Under the pieces are notes generated by a model. It worked only from the letters and a program-made list of their open reading frames with translations. It was not told the origin of the DNA and did not search any database. The position numbers were made by a program, and so were the translations under genes. A stretch of DNA of 57,684 nt from Thalassospira sp. TSL5-1 (GTDB lineage: Bacteria > Pseudomonadota > Alphaproteobacteria > Rhodospirillales > Thalassospiraceae): positions 64,434 through 122,117 of the forward strand of contig NZ_KV880642.1 of the NCBI RefSeq assembly GCF_001907695.1, in the 5' to 3' direction. Positions 23,901 through 30,429 of this stretch are shown here, piece after piece (positions within the stretch are counted from its first letter, which is position 1; every line of letters begins with the position of its first letter).

Positions 23901-25955
23901 CTGATTGTTGCTAATGGCAAAACTGCCCCCAGCTTCAACGGTAAGACCGGTGACATCGGTTGAAATCGCATTATCGGCAGCACCGATATTACCTGTGCCA
24001 GTCGTAATCGTGAGATTTTGCCCGATCAAAACAGGTGCGGTTTGCAGGCCTGATTTATTGTAAATCGAACCGGCAACAGAATTAACGGTAATATTGCCGG
24101 CAACAGCATTTACATTACCGGCAAATTCAACATCACGCGCAGCCTGAATGACAATCGCACCGCCATTTGAATTCAAGTTGGCAATGTTGGTAATATTGGC
24201 ACCGGGCGATGTTGCCTGCAGCACGATATCACCGCCATTGGTCGAAATGCTGTCGGTCGCATCGGTAAAGGTAATACCACCCAATCCGGTTGATTTCAGC
24301 GTAAAGCTGTGGCCCGAGGCGGTTTGAAGACTAAGGCTGGTATCAACCGTAATCAGCCCGGTTGCTTCGAGGATAATATTTGATGTCCCGGCAATACCTT
24401 CGAGCACACTGGCAGAAATGGTATTGGCACCGCTATTGGCATCAGAACCGCCAACGGAACCGTCACCTGCATTTCCATCAAGGCTACCACCACTTCCCGC
24501 AACAATCGTCAGGCTGTCAGGATCCAGAAGGAACGTACCGGTATCGCCATTAAGGGCTGTCAGATCGACCGAACCGGTCAGTTTAACGCCCTTGTGGCTT
24601 GAAACCTCGGCAAAGCCGCCATTGCCGCCTTCGGCCCCACCCTTGGCGGAAATGCTGCCACCAAAGTCGGTCAGATTTTCGGAAAGAACCGTGACATTGC
24701 CGCCATTGCCATTCTCAATGGCATCGGCCTTCAGGCTGGCGTTTTTTGCAATGCTGACGTCGTTTGACCAAGCACCGGTGCCACGGCCATTTTCGCCGTC
24801 ACCTTCGCTGCCAATGGCAACAAGGCCGCCACCGGATTTACCCGATGCGTCAATTTCCGCATCGGCACTTACGGCGATCTTGTCGCCGGTCGCAACAATG
24901 CTGCCGCCCGTTTCACCGGCATCATTGCCCGTTACCTTGAGGCTACCACCGGCAACAACCGCGCCATTATCACCACCAGAAAGAACAATCCGGCCATTGG
25001 ATGTGGAGACACTATTGGCCTGAATCACACCCTGGGTGTTGATGACGTTATCAATAACGTCCTTCACGGCGCGGGCGGAAATGGCAACAACACCGCCATC
25101 TGCAATGATCGAGCCACTATTGCTGACCAGGGATGCAACCTGTACACCATCCTGGCCGACAGGGGCAGTATCCACATCGGCACTCACACCGAAGCTGAGC
25201 AGGCCGTCACCGTGAAAATCGAGGGAAAAAGTCTTTGCCCCGCCGAGCGAGACTTTGCCAAGGCGGGCATTGATGACACCGGCGTTCTGGACGTTTGGCG
25301 CCACAAGGGCGGCAAGCCCGGCATCACGAATGCTGATATTTCCGGCATTGATGATTGAGGCAGAGGGATCAGCAGAGGCAATATCAAAATTATAATTGCC
25401 CGCCATAAAATCGGCATCCCGAATATTGGCCGTTGTCGCAACCAGGCTGCCAACATCCACCCGTGATCCCGGGCCAAACACCACCCCGTTAGGGTTGACC
25501 AGCATAACGGTACCATTTGCCGTAATCGTCCCGAAAATGGCGGACGGGTCATTACCAACCACCCGGTTCAGGATCACGCTGCTTGCGCTGGGTTGCTGAA
25601 AATTAACCGTATTTCCGCTGCCGACATTAAAACTTTGCCAGTTCACAATGGCCGAGTTCGACCCCTGGACAACATTCATCGTATCGGGCGAAGACTGCCC
25701 AATCGTGACATTGCCACCAACAACAGTCCCCCCCTGCGGCAGGGCCGACTGGGCCTGTGCCGGATGGGCGGTTGCATAAAAGAATGAACCAAGTGCCGTT
25801 GCACCAGCCAGGATATTAAACGGCGTCAGGCCTTTTGCCTGGCGTTTACGCGCGGGGGCCATCGCTTCGCCTGCCTGCGGGTGCGACAATGCAGCACGCT
25901 TCGCAGCAGTTTTCAAGGGGCGACGTGACGGATTGGTAAAGCTGTTCTTGCTCAT
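11928..25955 (-). CDS. Giant TpsA exoprotein 2 (filamentous haemagglutinin-like), 4,675 aa
   Basis: This is a secreted beta-helical exoprotein of a two-partner secretion system. An extended signal peptide (basic residues 11-41, hydrophobic LTPFNILAGATALGSFFY, probable cleavage near AQA-Q at about 68) is followed by the TPS/haemagg_act domain (about 70-330) with NVVQGSNSAIVNWQSFNVG and MLVNPNGVVFGPGSRVDVG. The body is made of imperfect repeats of roughly 110-130 aa that keep returning to phrases like IGASG, DLTSLSI, TTGLDFTFS and VDVGSGNVTLTA. A second repeat style near 3,600-4,350 carries TTDQDQTYTGTTTLNG. The C-terminal 130 residues are low-complexity Gly/Thr/Ser-rich and end in an acidic tail, with no barrel or LPXTG. 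Start and 15-bp spacing to tpsB2 are the same as in locus 1. Adhesion or biofilm function is inferred from the family. Confidence 0.95.
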   Translation of the reverse strand: MSKNSFTNPSRRPLKTAAKRAALSHPQAGEAMAPARKRQAKGLTPFNILAGATALGSFFYATAHPAQAQSALPQGGTVVGGNVTIGQSSPDTMNVVQGSNSAIVNWQSFNVGSGNTVNFQQPSASSVILNRVVGNDPSAIFGTITANGTVMLVNPNGVVFGPGSRVDVGSLVATTANIRDADFMAGNYNFDIASADPSASIINAGNISIRDAGLAALVAPNVQNAGVINARLGKVSLGGAKTFSLDFHGDGLLSFGVSADVDTAPVGQDGVQVASLVSNSGSIIADGGVVAISARAVKDVIDNVINTQGVIQANSVSTSNGRIVLSGGDNGAVVAGGSLKVTGNDAGETGGSIVATGDKIAVSADAEIDASGKSGGGLVAIGSEGDGENGRGTGAWSNDVSIAKNASLKADAIENGNGGNVTVLSENLTDFGGSISAKGGAEGGNGGFAEVSSHKGVKLTGSVDLTALNGDTGTFLLDPDSLTIVAGSGGSLDGNAGDGSVGGSDANSGANTISASVLEGIAGTSNIILEATGLITVDTSLSLQTASGHSFTLKSTGLGGITFTDATDSISTNGGDIVLQATSPGANITNIANLNSNGGAIVIQAARDVEFAGNVNAVAGNITVNSVAGSIYNKSGLQTAPVLIGQNLTITTGTGNIGAADNAISTDVTGLTVEAGGSFAISNNQALASLNLSLDHLLSASDQTYKLNASGQTFTLSDSTDAYVIETVEAAGLNFTFSGEKNITIGAVDVGSGDVSLTANSGALYGAGSSENPHVTAGKFAISVRDGVTGNNASRSLTTKISSLSATTESGGLYISNQQPDNGGLTVTSFEAAGGSELVDGKTLGSSLSSDGIITLGKVVVGSGTVLIKAGSHLVDDGSDATPVSVEKAWLVSETGFIGTESRDLKIDSTAFDVSAAGDINLEVVPTSGTVTFDDLSSANGKIDLTTHTSTTITSASTSDANNIDITVDSSSEGNNAAALAITSLVAGTSGDVTLNLANGYVTASSLTADDLVVSATVVAGGASTNTLNTTVNTVDITTLGSSGSLQLTNSKAFTAKNVKTGDSTNTVSIKAASGNLTVATIDTKADLTLSANAGDILAVDANNNIRAASISLAAQGNLGASGADLKTYVTKLAVDNAANIYIHNIDNTLTSLSITNKHDANQANVVQLSSEHLDFDVTDDGSAVSLNKIIGNNLTEFAYTSDSSLIIGQVATNNATVALTAGGNISDDGDTNTRLVTGGTLSLFAESGSIGKSAAYLEVIANDLTINAGSDIYLRNISDMYNLNIKLGHADPQQANVYDIEAQGFELSLTNSLEDGYALDNLFDVSGMDVSLDVDDDLTLGNIDVTYSGSISLASDGAIVNDNVDSNYILANSISLNADAAIGAADKKLDILTGNLSATAQGGGIYIASENPTGSSNYDATLKITSMSAQGDIDVALANGDVALEGSINTNHHDFNLATNNGAVIGSSSGSVNAGSGKITIESKGNIGRDSDGDYTKVFSLNAANVDLQAGGTILTSGSHASTILTMSAGGASAAYTLTSGNLGTGNISVANGAGTLALTATGGAIYKEVYPSTLQAAKVTLDASGVITSLETTATDLTLKAGSSIDISATSVLTDLSIEATSTHYISVSSSSLTFSTDYDNGLDAFVVANLNNQNHNADLNFSLNLANNIRLDALDVRNGSISITSGGSIFNDGNSTTVVKAAGGVTLSAGANGHIGAENNALDLDTSSLTVTSAGDIRVASATALTHLAVTSTNASSQGDLVFDFGVNAPVSITDGASSLTVESTESLSDFSLISAKNIIAKNITATGTVSLETTATGSNSNISNFDANTVVNAAKVVLKTNASSKTDGAIGASGTALKLETSDLSITTKGSFWVNNSGSSLQALTLDLAHVDDQTSTRQTYSLSGSNNAGLTLSDTGSQVALSLATSSAIDFTLSIDRQISTGTIDAGTSSTGAVSLTTTGQASGQNEHGSITRSSGTITAGYVTLNSYESVSATTNTQNLSIDSSFNVNVINSATLDSLKLNVDRKNVDSGQSSSDITYSISSSGLTFSSVVNKSTGIDGFSLGSISQSGLDLDITADKTITVGSVNVGSSGNLTLTATNADIRATTSNQVITAGELTLNANQVYRYGSSDYFHVDAQKLSGTVKTSARISDNGGLTVSNFAATEDSSSIDLEVTNGDLLTEGERAISARNVQLVVKQGDIGANGNSIQSDARNLTLVGGGNIFVANAADLFSLDVTANHHTNPNYSYAIETLESNASLSLSIVDDPNATMQVMNLADKTGIDFSFSSDKDVSVGTLNAGAGRWLSISATGTAHNISAFGTSSLIARSISLNATNSIGATGAQDDGTTRIQTTAKQLSLSTGSDIYVDNHLDLASFSIKSEHIAQTNPTYIVTAPELTFLMSDSAMTNLTTVIDNTGLVFSINSTRGLYIGTINTSLTGSVTLETNNSSFGIYGNDLSKPVVAGAVKIVTRENAAVGKDGWGSLVVSAATLELDTTGSVYLFDTRRLSQLSLTTRTGASGTYKITDLTSNPDGQAQDFDLAAHAILSGSADANNGSTYDSITDNTGLALSIVGDNDVTIKDIDLAGVGQVSVSNIDSGNIYGDGINGTAVNAAVVRLYSSTGSIGGTGTEIEIKGGTVTASAKNDVSLALQGRTDLGTINISGTGKATVVNTSGDIALGTVSLNGNDFYLDNQGGSILSGTLNDTGNVTLIANGSIGSQSAIQMSANGSGTTTLLQITAVANDGTGTGSVADGSVNITESYGLIVGNVSAASDVTISGGTSSGSSQSVTIDDIVAGTGAVTITAGYGSVLASGGGSSITAGKLSISASRGSIGASGAGISTNATKLDLKSPRNIYVSSDSDLTSLSIDRTNSINNSYDSSGSLSISAQNLTFAVSDGSSLTTLTQIEDTTGLDLTYKSIESLRIGSIDVGSGNVTLSASYSSAISNDQTTANITSINSSSLLKAGSLSLTASNSDSAIGSGGQALMLDVDALVATAGTGGMNVNNAHDLALNGISTSGDLAITIASGNLTVDSLSYGTGKDLALTATHGSIFTGVGKSLSLSSGNITLNASDGIGSSTSRLQLSGSGTGQFTAHVTGEGDIYLNTQNGMSNKLVASTTDGSIDIVSDGDIRLTDLTVGKDAVGNNIIVNAKSGNITIGGNSGSTGVAAGANFGKVNLSAKNGAIYAGNANSSLGAFEVRLTGANGVGTQNNAIAASGQRVLVSATNAGADIYLRSAVDGTFSSVSSNGGDISISGSNGASILVASAVSAAGSSSTAGNITITTTGEGGNLILGAINAKGSSTDGKIVLSSENGSVLDDLIAETRIVGSTLEVNAASGVGSDANNLQTTVGQIIGTIATGNAYITDDNTNGVDLGTAQNALRLVNGSLFVNTGNAVDLVNVKAETDGNNITVIAATGDLTVGSVMAGATSFDPQNQPVSSKVTLKATEGSILSSGTGENPVLISGDLSLDAKQNIGAFDWQPGQTADIDALQVIVSSLAAATHTNGSVIAIFNQGAAAITLGNNITADGAVSIAVGSKGNVTWSDAFDNAVDKLYLTSGDVLTLDDTVTAGSIYVSGKNDIVSTSQTMPRTLKLEATTSNGIELHSGSAGGTTTVESTATALKASLAEVQDGNGSALVITNTGALTVATLSAYNNVTLTNNVGVSGANITTHGDGHTAEITATTGDIAVGTIDTGANGTINLTSTAGAIAFVDSQSSVTANILSLQSFAGIGTENQSFSTNVNTLNATVTGTGNIYTSYAANRSTGVLNAHDGDIFVTGLGDLDVVLNKIVLADGHKIVVNTGQSDVTLTGNYNGGNQTTSFDVTGATITTAAFTTGGSQTYKGTTILNGDLQASAISITGDVQARGTALSLISSNNGNITVTGSIEGTNANEDTSLTVNAGTGDVSIGSAKVKIASVDLTGANITVGDVTSSGSQTYNGAANLNGAYVAGGEFKVTGAALLTGNTNTIINTSSNNSNVTFGGTIDSTNTRGLEINSGFGAINFSGAIGGTNILQYLTLTTSVSQADLPTDGQIVFGTNANVKVVDDFKQVGGRRISLPVSIESELGNVEISGAAYLKAGATSIKAVNENEGGRVQFLSTVNGNATQLKVEASDRIEFVGDYTDAGVGSSVELIAPQMMVNAVSTKGAQSYTGQTTRITGDLTAGSILVDGNATLAAQIQMRGLPQIETTTFDTSAANGDITIKGTLDGNTDNVVMTAGTGAVAIEGAVTNSTSLTITGGTIALHDVTTDQDQTYTGTTTLNGTYQTDTDFTVDGGSFLAGDTVINTQSGSLLLKGAVNSVSHADLTLNLANTNTTVFDFALGNTSALGKLTINAGENGVTQFARTASISALDGLVYTGGIKLLLPANITAANGPITLGKLKLVEDTDLLDEIAVKPQSIDGVIATLPSGKVTIRSGDDITIAGLIGTSTDLVMTSGTGDIRIGSKEGTSDQKINVKSLNVAVAGTANLYGTIGGISGFDASYEIGPLKFAPYFINDAFWRNRELPPAATKTAPLPKPPSTPQVDTLFNLNAPTTGVTPNVIAAFAAPTVLNVGTTPVGIPATISPSVINTTGTGTGGGRVTVNPAGGTTGGGVSSGGGGFGSAGGGAFGTTGTGGAAGSGLGSGSGTGLGGGDNTGGTAPDGGSNSNGGNEPGVVGGQSSDSDLIQSNDQ

Positions 25956-25970
25956 AATTTTGACCCGCGC

Positions 25971-27680
25971 TTAGAATTTGGCTGAAAGGGTGAAAAAGGC
26001 CTGGGGCTTTGTCGATGAATCCGACGTGGGTTTCCGGAACCCTTTTGCCACTTCAGCCGATGCAAAGAGATTTTCAAGAATGTTTATGCGTATACCGCCG
26101 CCAAAGGACGAGGCACTGGTTCGTTCATGGGAAACATTATCGTCAATATTCCAGACCTGTCCGGTATCGACAAAACTGTAGAACTGGACCCCGTTGGGGA
26201 AGACTTCAGGCATATCAGGCGAATAGCGGACTTCAAGAGAGGTCGCCCATCCATCGTCCCCCGAAAATTCGTTGTTATCAAAACCACGACCATAGTTTGC
26301 TCCGCCCAAGGCCATTTCCTCACTGGCAAGCAACGGGTCGACGGCATACTGCCCGGAAGCTGTGGCAAGAAGGCTGACAGTTTGTGTCACCTGCTGAACG
26401 CGTGTCAGGTCGATCGTTCCTTTGGTGAAGGAACCACTTGCATCCGCCCGCGATGCCAGCGGGTCTCCCTTCTCGGTGGCATTAAAAATACCCAGACCAC
26501 GATGAATGGTCGCGCGAACAGCCGTAATGCCCTGAAAACTGTCCGTCAGATCGTAGCTGATTCCCGCCCGCGCGATATGTATCCGATCCCTGTTAAAGGG
26601 ATTATCAAGCACATCCGTATCAATCGCGCGATATTCATATTCGCCAGATAAACGCAAATTTTGCAGTCGCGAACGGATCAGAGGATAGGTTGCAATGGCG
26701 CGCTCGGCCATAACCACACTATTGACATCCAGTGCATCAAGCTCTTTACCCGGCCGCGAACGGCCATAGCTTGAACTCAGTCCGAGCATCAAACCATCTT
26801 CCGAATACATGCCCTGATAATTGGCACTGATCGAAAAAGAGCGTTCAATTGGCGAGGAGAGCTGTGTCTGGATGCCAAGCTGATCACCATGTGATCCAAA
26901 CGAATTGAACTGTACCAACCCCAATCCTTCGGCATTACCGGAATAGGGGGAGTTCCGGTTGTCAAACGAAACGGTACCAGAAACAGCATCACGGTCGGCT
27001 TCAACCAGCATTTCCGAACCACCCGTCGCATTTTCCGACGGCTTAAGGGTGGCACGAACCGTCATGCCTGCCAGGTCATTTGCCAAAAGCAGGCGCCGTT
27101 CCATTTCATCGACCGTCACCGGCGTTTTGCCAATCAGCGGACTCAACAGCCGTTTGATAGCTGCGCTAACCGGCCCGACGTCTTCCTGCACAACAATATC
27201 GGAAATAAAACCTTCAATGACGCGGACCTTAAAAACACCATCCGTAACTTCCTGAGGGGGAACAACGACACGCGAAATCACATATCCGGCATTGCGGTAT
27301 TTTAGTTCGATATTTGCAGCAGCCTGGAAGGCATCGGCGACGGTAATCGTCTTGCCAAGCATATCCTGGTAAAACGGAGCCAATTCGTCCGCTGAAAAGG
27401 CAGTTGCACCTTCTATGACAAAAGACCGCAAAACAAAACTGGCTTGCTCAGCACCTTTCGGAACCTCGACAGCAGCAGAACCCGGTACGGAGATACTGCC
27501 AGCAGTATCTGCGGGCATTGGGATGCCAGGCTGAGAGAGATCACGACCAGCTTCGGCGCCGGAAGGTAACTTGGACGGAACCGTTTGCGCCAAAACCTGG
27601 GATGAATATCCACATACGACTAACGCAAAAAGCGACGTTGCCGTAAGGCAACCGCGCATCATACCAATACTGTTTTTCAA
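25971..27680 (-). CDS. TpsB outer-membrane transporter 2 (ShlB/FhaC/HecB family)
   Basis: This 569-aa TpsB pore should secrete the adjacent TpsA2. The start is TTG (27678-27680), with GGGGGA about 4 nt upstream. No better ATG is placed near that site, and the paralogue's GTG aligns with it. The signal peptide ends near QVLAQ (residue 32). The POTRA domain is at about 82-165 (FVIEGATAFSADEL to VIEGFISDIVVQ). The barrel includes ALGGANYGRGF (conserved RGF-type loop-6 motif) and FSGDDGWATSLEVRYS, and ends in LSAKF with a terminal Phe. It matches TpsB1 over its full length and diverges mostly in the signal peptide. It is first in the tpsB2-tpsA2-sapC operon. The rare TTG start may hold pore levels low relative to cargo. 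Confidence 0.92.
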   Translation of the reverse strand: MKNSIGMMRGCLTATSLFALVVCGYSSQVLAQTVPSKLPSGAEAGRDLSQPGIPMPADTAGSISVPGSAAVEVPKGAEQASFVLRSFVIEGATAFSADELAPFYQDMLGKTITVADAFQAAANIELKYRNAGYVISRVVVPPQEVTDGVFKVRVIEGFISDIVVQEDVGPVSAAIKRLLSPLIGKTPVTVDEMERRLLLANDLAGMTVRATLKPSENATGGSEMLVEADRDAVSGTVSFDNRNSPYSGNAEGLGLVQFNSFGSHGDQLGIQTQLSSPIERSFSISANYQGMYSEDGLMLGLSSSYGRSRPGKELDALDVNSVVMAERAIATYPLIRSRLQNLRLSGEYEYRAIDTDVLDNPFNRDRIHIARAGISYDLTDSFQGITAVRATIHRGLGIFNATEKGDPLASRADASGSFTKGTIDLTRVQQVTQTVSLLATASGQYAVDPLLASEEMALGGANYGRGFDNNEFSGDDGWATSLEVRYSPDMPEVFPNGVQFYSFVDTGQVWNIDDNVSHERTSASSFGGGIRINILENLFASAEVAKGFRKPTSDSSTKPQAFFTLSAKF

Positions 27681-27835
27681 ACGATTCCCCCAAGAATCTG
27701 TAACTTAGCGCACAGTGCACTGCTGTCCCGGCAAACCCCCAGGAATAGGCCGAAACCAATCCTGACAACGGTATATATCATACACCCTTATGAATCTAGC
27801 ATAGATACTATCGTATATATAGTGATTTTATAAAC

Positions 27836-27855
27836 CGCACACCAATAGGTGTGCG
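27836..27855. promoter_or_regulatory. Perfect palindrome upstream of tpsB2
   Basis: CGCACACC (27836-27843) and GGTGTGCG (27848-27855) form an 8-bp perfect inverted repeat around AATA, about 155 bp upstream of the tpsB2 start. There is no T-run on either side, so an operator for a dimeric regulator is more likely than a terminator. I did not see the same site upstream of tpsB1, so the two TPS loci could be controlled differently. Confidence 0.45.
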
Positions 27856-27940
27856 AAGTAATTTCCCCCCAAAACCACACTGAATTTTCATGAAATTGGG
27901 CGACGTAATACCATTACGGCATTACAAATACCGCCACACT

Positions 27941-27958
27941 CCCATACAAAAATATGGG
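27941..27958. repeat. Small inverted repeat in the long intergenic region
   Basis: CCCATA (27941-27946) and TATGGG (27953-27958) flank CAAAAA. It is about 260 bp upstream of tpsB2 and about 1 kb upstream of the divergent gene. It may be an operator or a chance hairpin. Confidence 0.3.
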
Positions 27959-28941
27959 AAAGCCTATCCGAAATTGCTGATACAAAATGTCGTTAAGCGA
28001 TTTTCAATTTGAGGAAGCATCCAACATCGAGAACAAAAAATGCTTTCTCAGTCGGATTGAAATTTTTTTGCGGTCGCAAAACCCGTTAGGGCAATCAAAT
28101 TCTCTCCTTCAGAGAGGATTTTTCAGTCGTCCTTCCGTCAAAAATACTGTCTTTTTTGCCTTGAAAAAACGGATTAACCCAAGCAATTGACGGTGAGCGC
28201 ACTATCGCAGTAGCCCCTTGCCACCCGCCGTCCTGCGCTGCATTGTTCAGCCAACATCCGAACCAATAGCCATCTATAACAGCCTAAAAATCGCAAATGC
28301 GATATGTGCAAAACATGTTTCCCGCCGAAAGCCCAATTCGGTTTCCAACCGAACAACACGCCGCGTGCCCTGCATCCTCCGGCTCCCAGCACGGCACAAC
28401 ATTTAAAAATCAGCGGATAATGAACTTGGACACACCAATCACCAGCAGGAACGGCATGAAGATAGAGACGCAAACAGATGCTCAATCCCATCGCCCTCCC
28501 CTTTTCGCCCCTACCCGGCAAAATTGCTGAATTTCGACTGTCGCAAAGAAAAAGCCCAAATCAAGTTTCAGGTCCGCTATTGCTTCAAGCAGCATCATCT
28601 CAAAATATATGCGTGGGTGACTTCCATGGGTTGCCAAGCGATAAAACGCGACAAATTTGAGTGAAGCGCACTTTCCTCCGTCCCGGATAGGAAAAATTAA
28701 GATACCTGATACAAGAATAGACCTGAAATTAGGTTGAGTTCCTTTACCTCAAAGCAGTCTGGTCGACCAAAAAACAACCTATCCCCACCTGACCATTAAG
28801 GATGCAGATAGGTACAAATACACCACAAGTTTTGCATTTCATTTATCATCTGAATAACATCAAAATAAAGTTATTCTTAAATTGATTACTGTTATATAAT
28901 ATATTGAATTTAAACCAATTTTGGTATTGAAACTTGCATAT

Positions 28942-30153
28942 ATGACACAAGGCTCTTTTGAAGAAAATCTCGCAAAGCTGCGTAAAGATCTGGCGGAAGA
29001 CCGCGAGAAAATTTCCAGTGAAACAAGCGAAATTTACAGAGAAATCGCCACCTTTGCGCCGTCACAAACAACCAGCTCCAGCTCAACCCACCCTTCCGCC
29101 TATCTTGGTCTTGCGCTCGCGACGGAACGAAAACTGGGGCGATTGGCTGAGCGTCTTGGCAATATCGCAACATTGGAAAAATGTCGATTGGCCGCCGCCC
29201 TCCTGGAAGCATGTGAAGCCGTCACCGCAGAGGGACGCGGTGCAACGCCCCGGCGTCTTATGCAGTTCATGGCATATGAAGGTGATTCTTCATCACATTA
29301 CGAAAACCTGATAGGCGCGATGGATGTTTTTGCTGCCAGTCGCAAGCCCACCTCAACATCAGAAGGCAGAATCACACCGGACCTGGTAAAGACCATTGCC
29401 ACACGAACCAGCCTGAGATCCCGCAACTGGCTGTCCGATCAGGAGGCAATGGACTGGAACAAAGTCCTTCAGGAAAAAGAGGTCCCCTGCCCGATTGATA
29501 TCAAAACGATCACGCAATTCAGCGATCAGATAAACACCCTAGACCAAGGCAATGGTATTATCGCGGTTGCCGATGCTATATATATTGTATCGAAATGGCT
29601 TTACGAACTTGATCTGGAATATAGTAATCTCGCACCTGACACCCGGCACCAAAATATATCGTTTGAAACGGAAAATCCTCAGACGATCTATTGGAACCGA
29701 ACATCTCGACTGTTAATCCCATATATCGTCGCGCATTTTTGTGACGGAATATTCCTGCCGCTGATGTGTGGATTAGCCCTAAGCGAGTGCCAAGTCAAAT
29801 TACGCCCACTATTCACGCAAAATGCTCCTGTAAAAAGTGCCCGCCCTCATACGCTTAAAGTCATCGCATCCGGCTTGGACAAGCTCGACCAAACAGAGAA
29901 ACTTGTCAGCCAGCACTGGGGCAAGGCGGAAAAACTCGCAACAGATGGGCGCGGGACAAATCTATCGAAAATCACCACTCACCTTTTTGACAACGGAACC
30001 ATATGCGTTGCCGATATTGTACAATTATGTGATTTAACACCTCAAGCTGCGCATTATCAGCTTAAACGGCTGCTTGAAGCAGGCCTCATTTCGCGTGGCC
30101 CCAGAGGGAAAGTTGGCGGCCATTATTTTCTTGATCTTCTGTTGCGCCTATAA
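28942..30153 (+). CDS. Unrecognised protein with C-terminal winged helix, next to replication genes
   Basis: I do not recognise this 403-aa protein with certainty. An N-terminal charged, probably coiled-coil segment (about 1-40; NLAKLRKDLAEDREKISSE) is followed by a mostly helical middle. The C-terminal 50 residues (HLFDNGTICVADIVQLCD, LTPQAAHYQLKRLLEAGLI) look like a winged helix-turn-helix with a wing at RGPRGKVGGHYFLD. The layout recalls the plasmid-borne DUF1612/HTH (RHE_PE00001-type) proteins of rhizobia, but I cannot claim homology. I chose the ATG at 28942. A TTG seven codons upstream keeps the same frame. No strong Shine-Dalgarno is visible. Upstream DNA is very AT-rich. Its place next to the partition array suggests a replicon maintenance or regulatory role, which is inference. 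Confidence 0.6.
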   Translation: MTQGSFEENLAKLRKDLAEDREKISSETSEIYREIATFAPSQTTSSSSTHPSAYLGLALATERKLGRLAERLGNIATLEKCRLAAALLEACEAVTAEGRGATPRRLMQFMAYEGDSSSHYENLIGAMDVFAASRKPTSTSEGRITPDLVKTIATRTSLRSRNWLSDQEAMDWNKVLQEKEVPCPIDIKTITQFSDQINTLDQGNGIIAVADAIYIVSKWLYELDLEYSNLAPDTRHQNISFETENPQTIYWNRTSRLLIPYIVAHFCDGIFLPLMCGLALSECQVKLRPLFTQNAPVKSARPHTLKVIASGLDKLDQTEKLVSQHWGKAEKLATDGRGTNLSKITTHLFDNGTICVADIVQLCDLTPQAAHYQLKRLLEAGLISRGPRGKVGGHYFLDLLLRL

Positions 30154-30429
30154 CCCCCTGCCCGTCCTCACAACGCCCAAACCAGTATCGCCGCCATTTA
30201 GGCAGCTTCCTGTTAGACACAAAGACTAACAAAATATTAACACTCCATTTTCCTTTCCAATATTTACTGTTAATATCGGTGCAAATGTGTTGTTCGGGTG
30301 CATATACGCAAGCACACATACCGTCCTTTGGAAAATCACAGCTTTAACCCTCTCACGTCAAAGCCCAAAGATCACTCCGCAAAATTCCAAGGTAAACAAT
30401 TTAATTTCAAATAGTTAGATATACAGAAT
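30154..30429. other. Gene-free spacer before the CG lattice
   Basis: About 275 bp without a recognisable gene. It contains an 8-bp inverted pair, ATATTAAC (30234-30241) and GTTAATAT (30269-30276), spaced by 27 bp, and a GTTAG/CTAAC pair just before it. I see no convincing terminator for the preceding gene. CG dinucleotides here do not follow the lattice that begins at 30430. Confidence 0.4.

Larger units (their letters stand above)
27681..28941. other. 1.26-kb region without a recognisable gene
   Basis: The first part must hold the tpsB2 promoter (minus strand), in an AT-rich stretch at about 27760-27835. I recognise no protein in any frame. Short open frames here lack family features. Several hairpins are listed separately. 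A weak terminator-like hairpin (CTCTC-N5-GAGAG then T-run, 28102-28123) is also present. The segment from about 28700 to 28935 is strongly AT-rich and probably contains the promoter of the gene at 28942. The region may hold a decayed gene or an untranslated RNA, but I see no positive evidence for either. Confidence 0.4.

Noticed and set aside
28174..28521. Minus-strand frame of 115 codons and a nearby hydrophobic stretch in the long gene-free block
   Set aside because: The hydrophobic segment is only about 20 residues, lies in a different frame from the open frame and has no start or family match.
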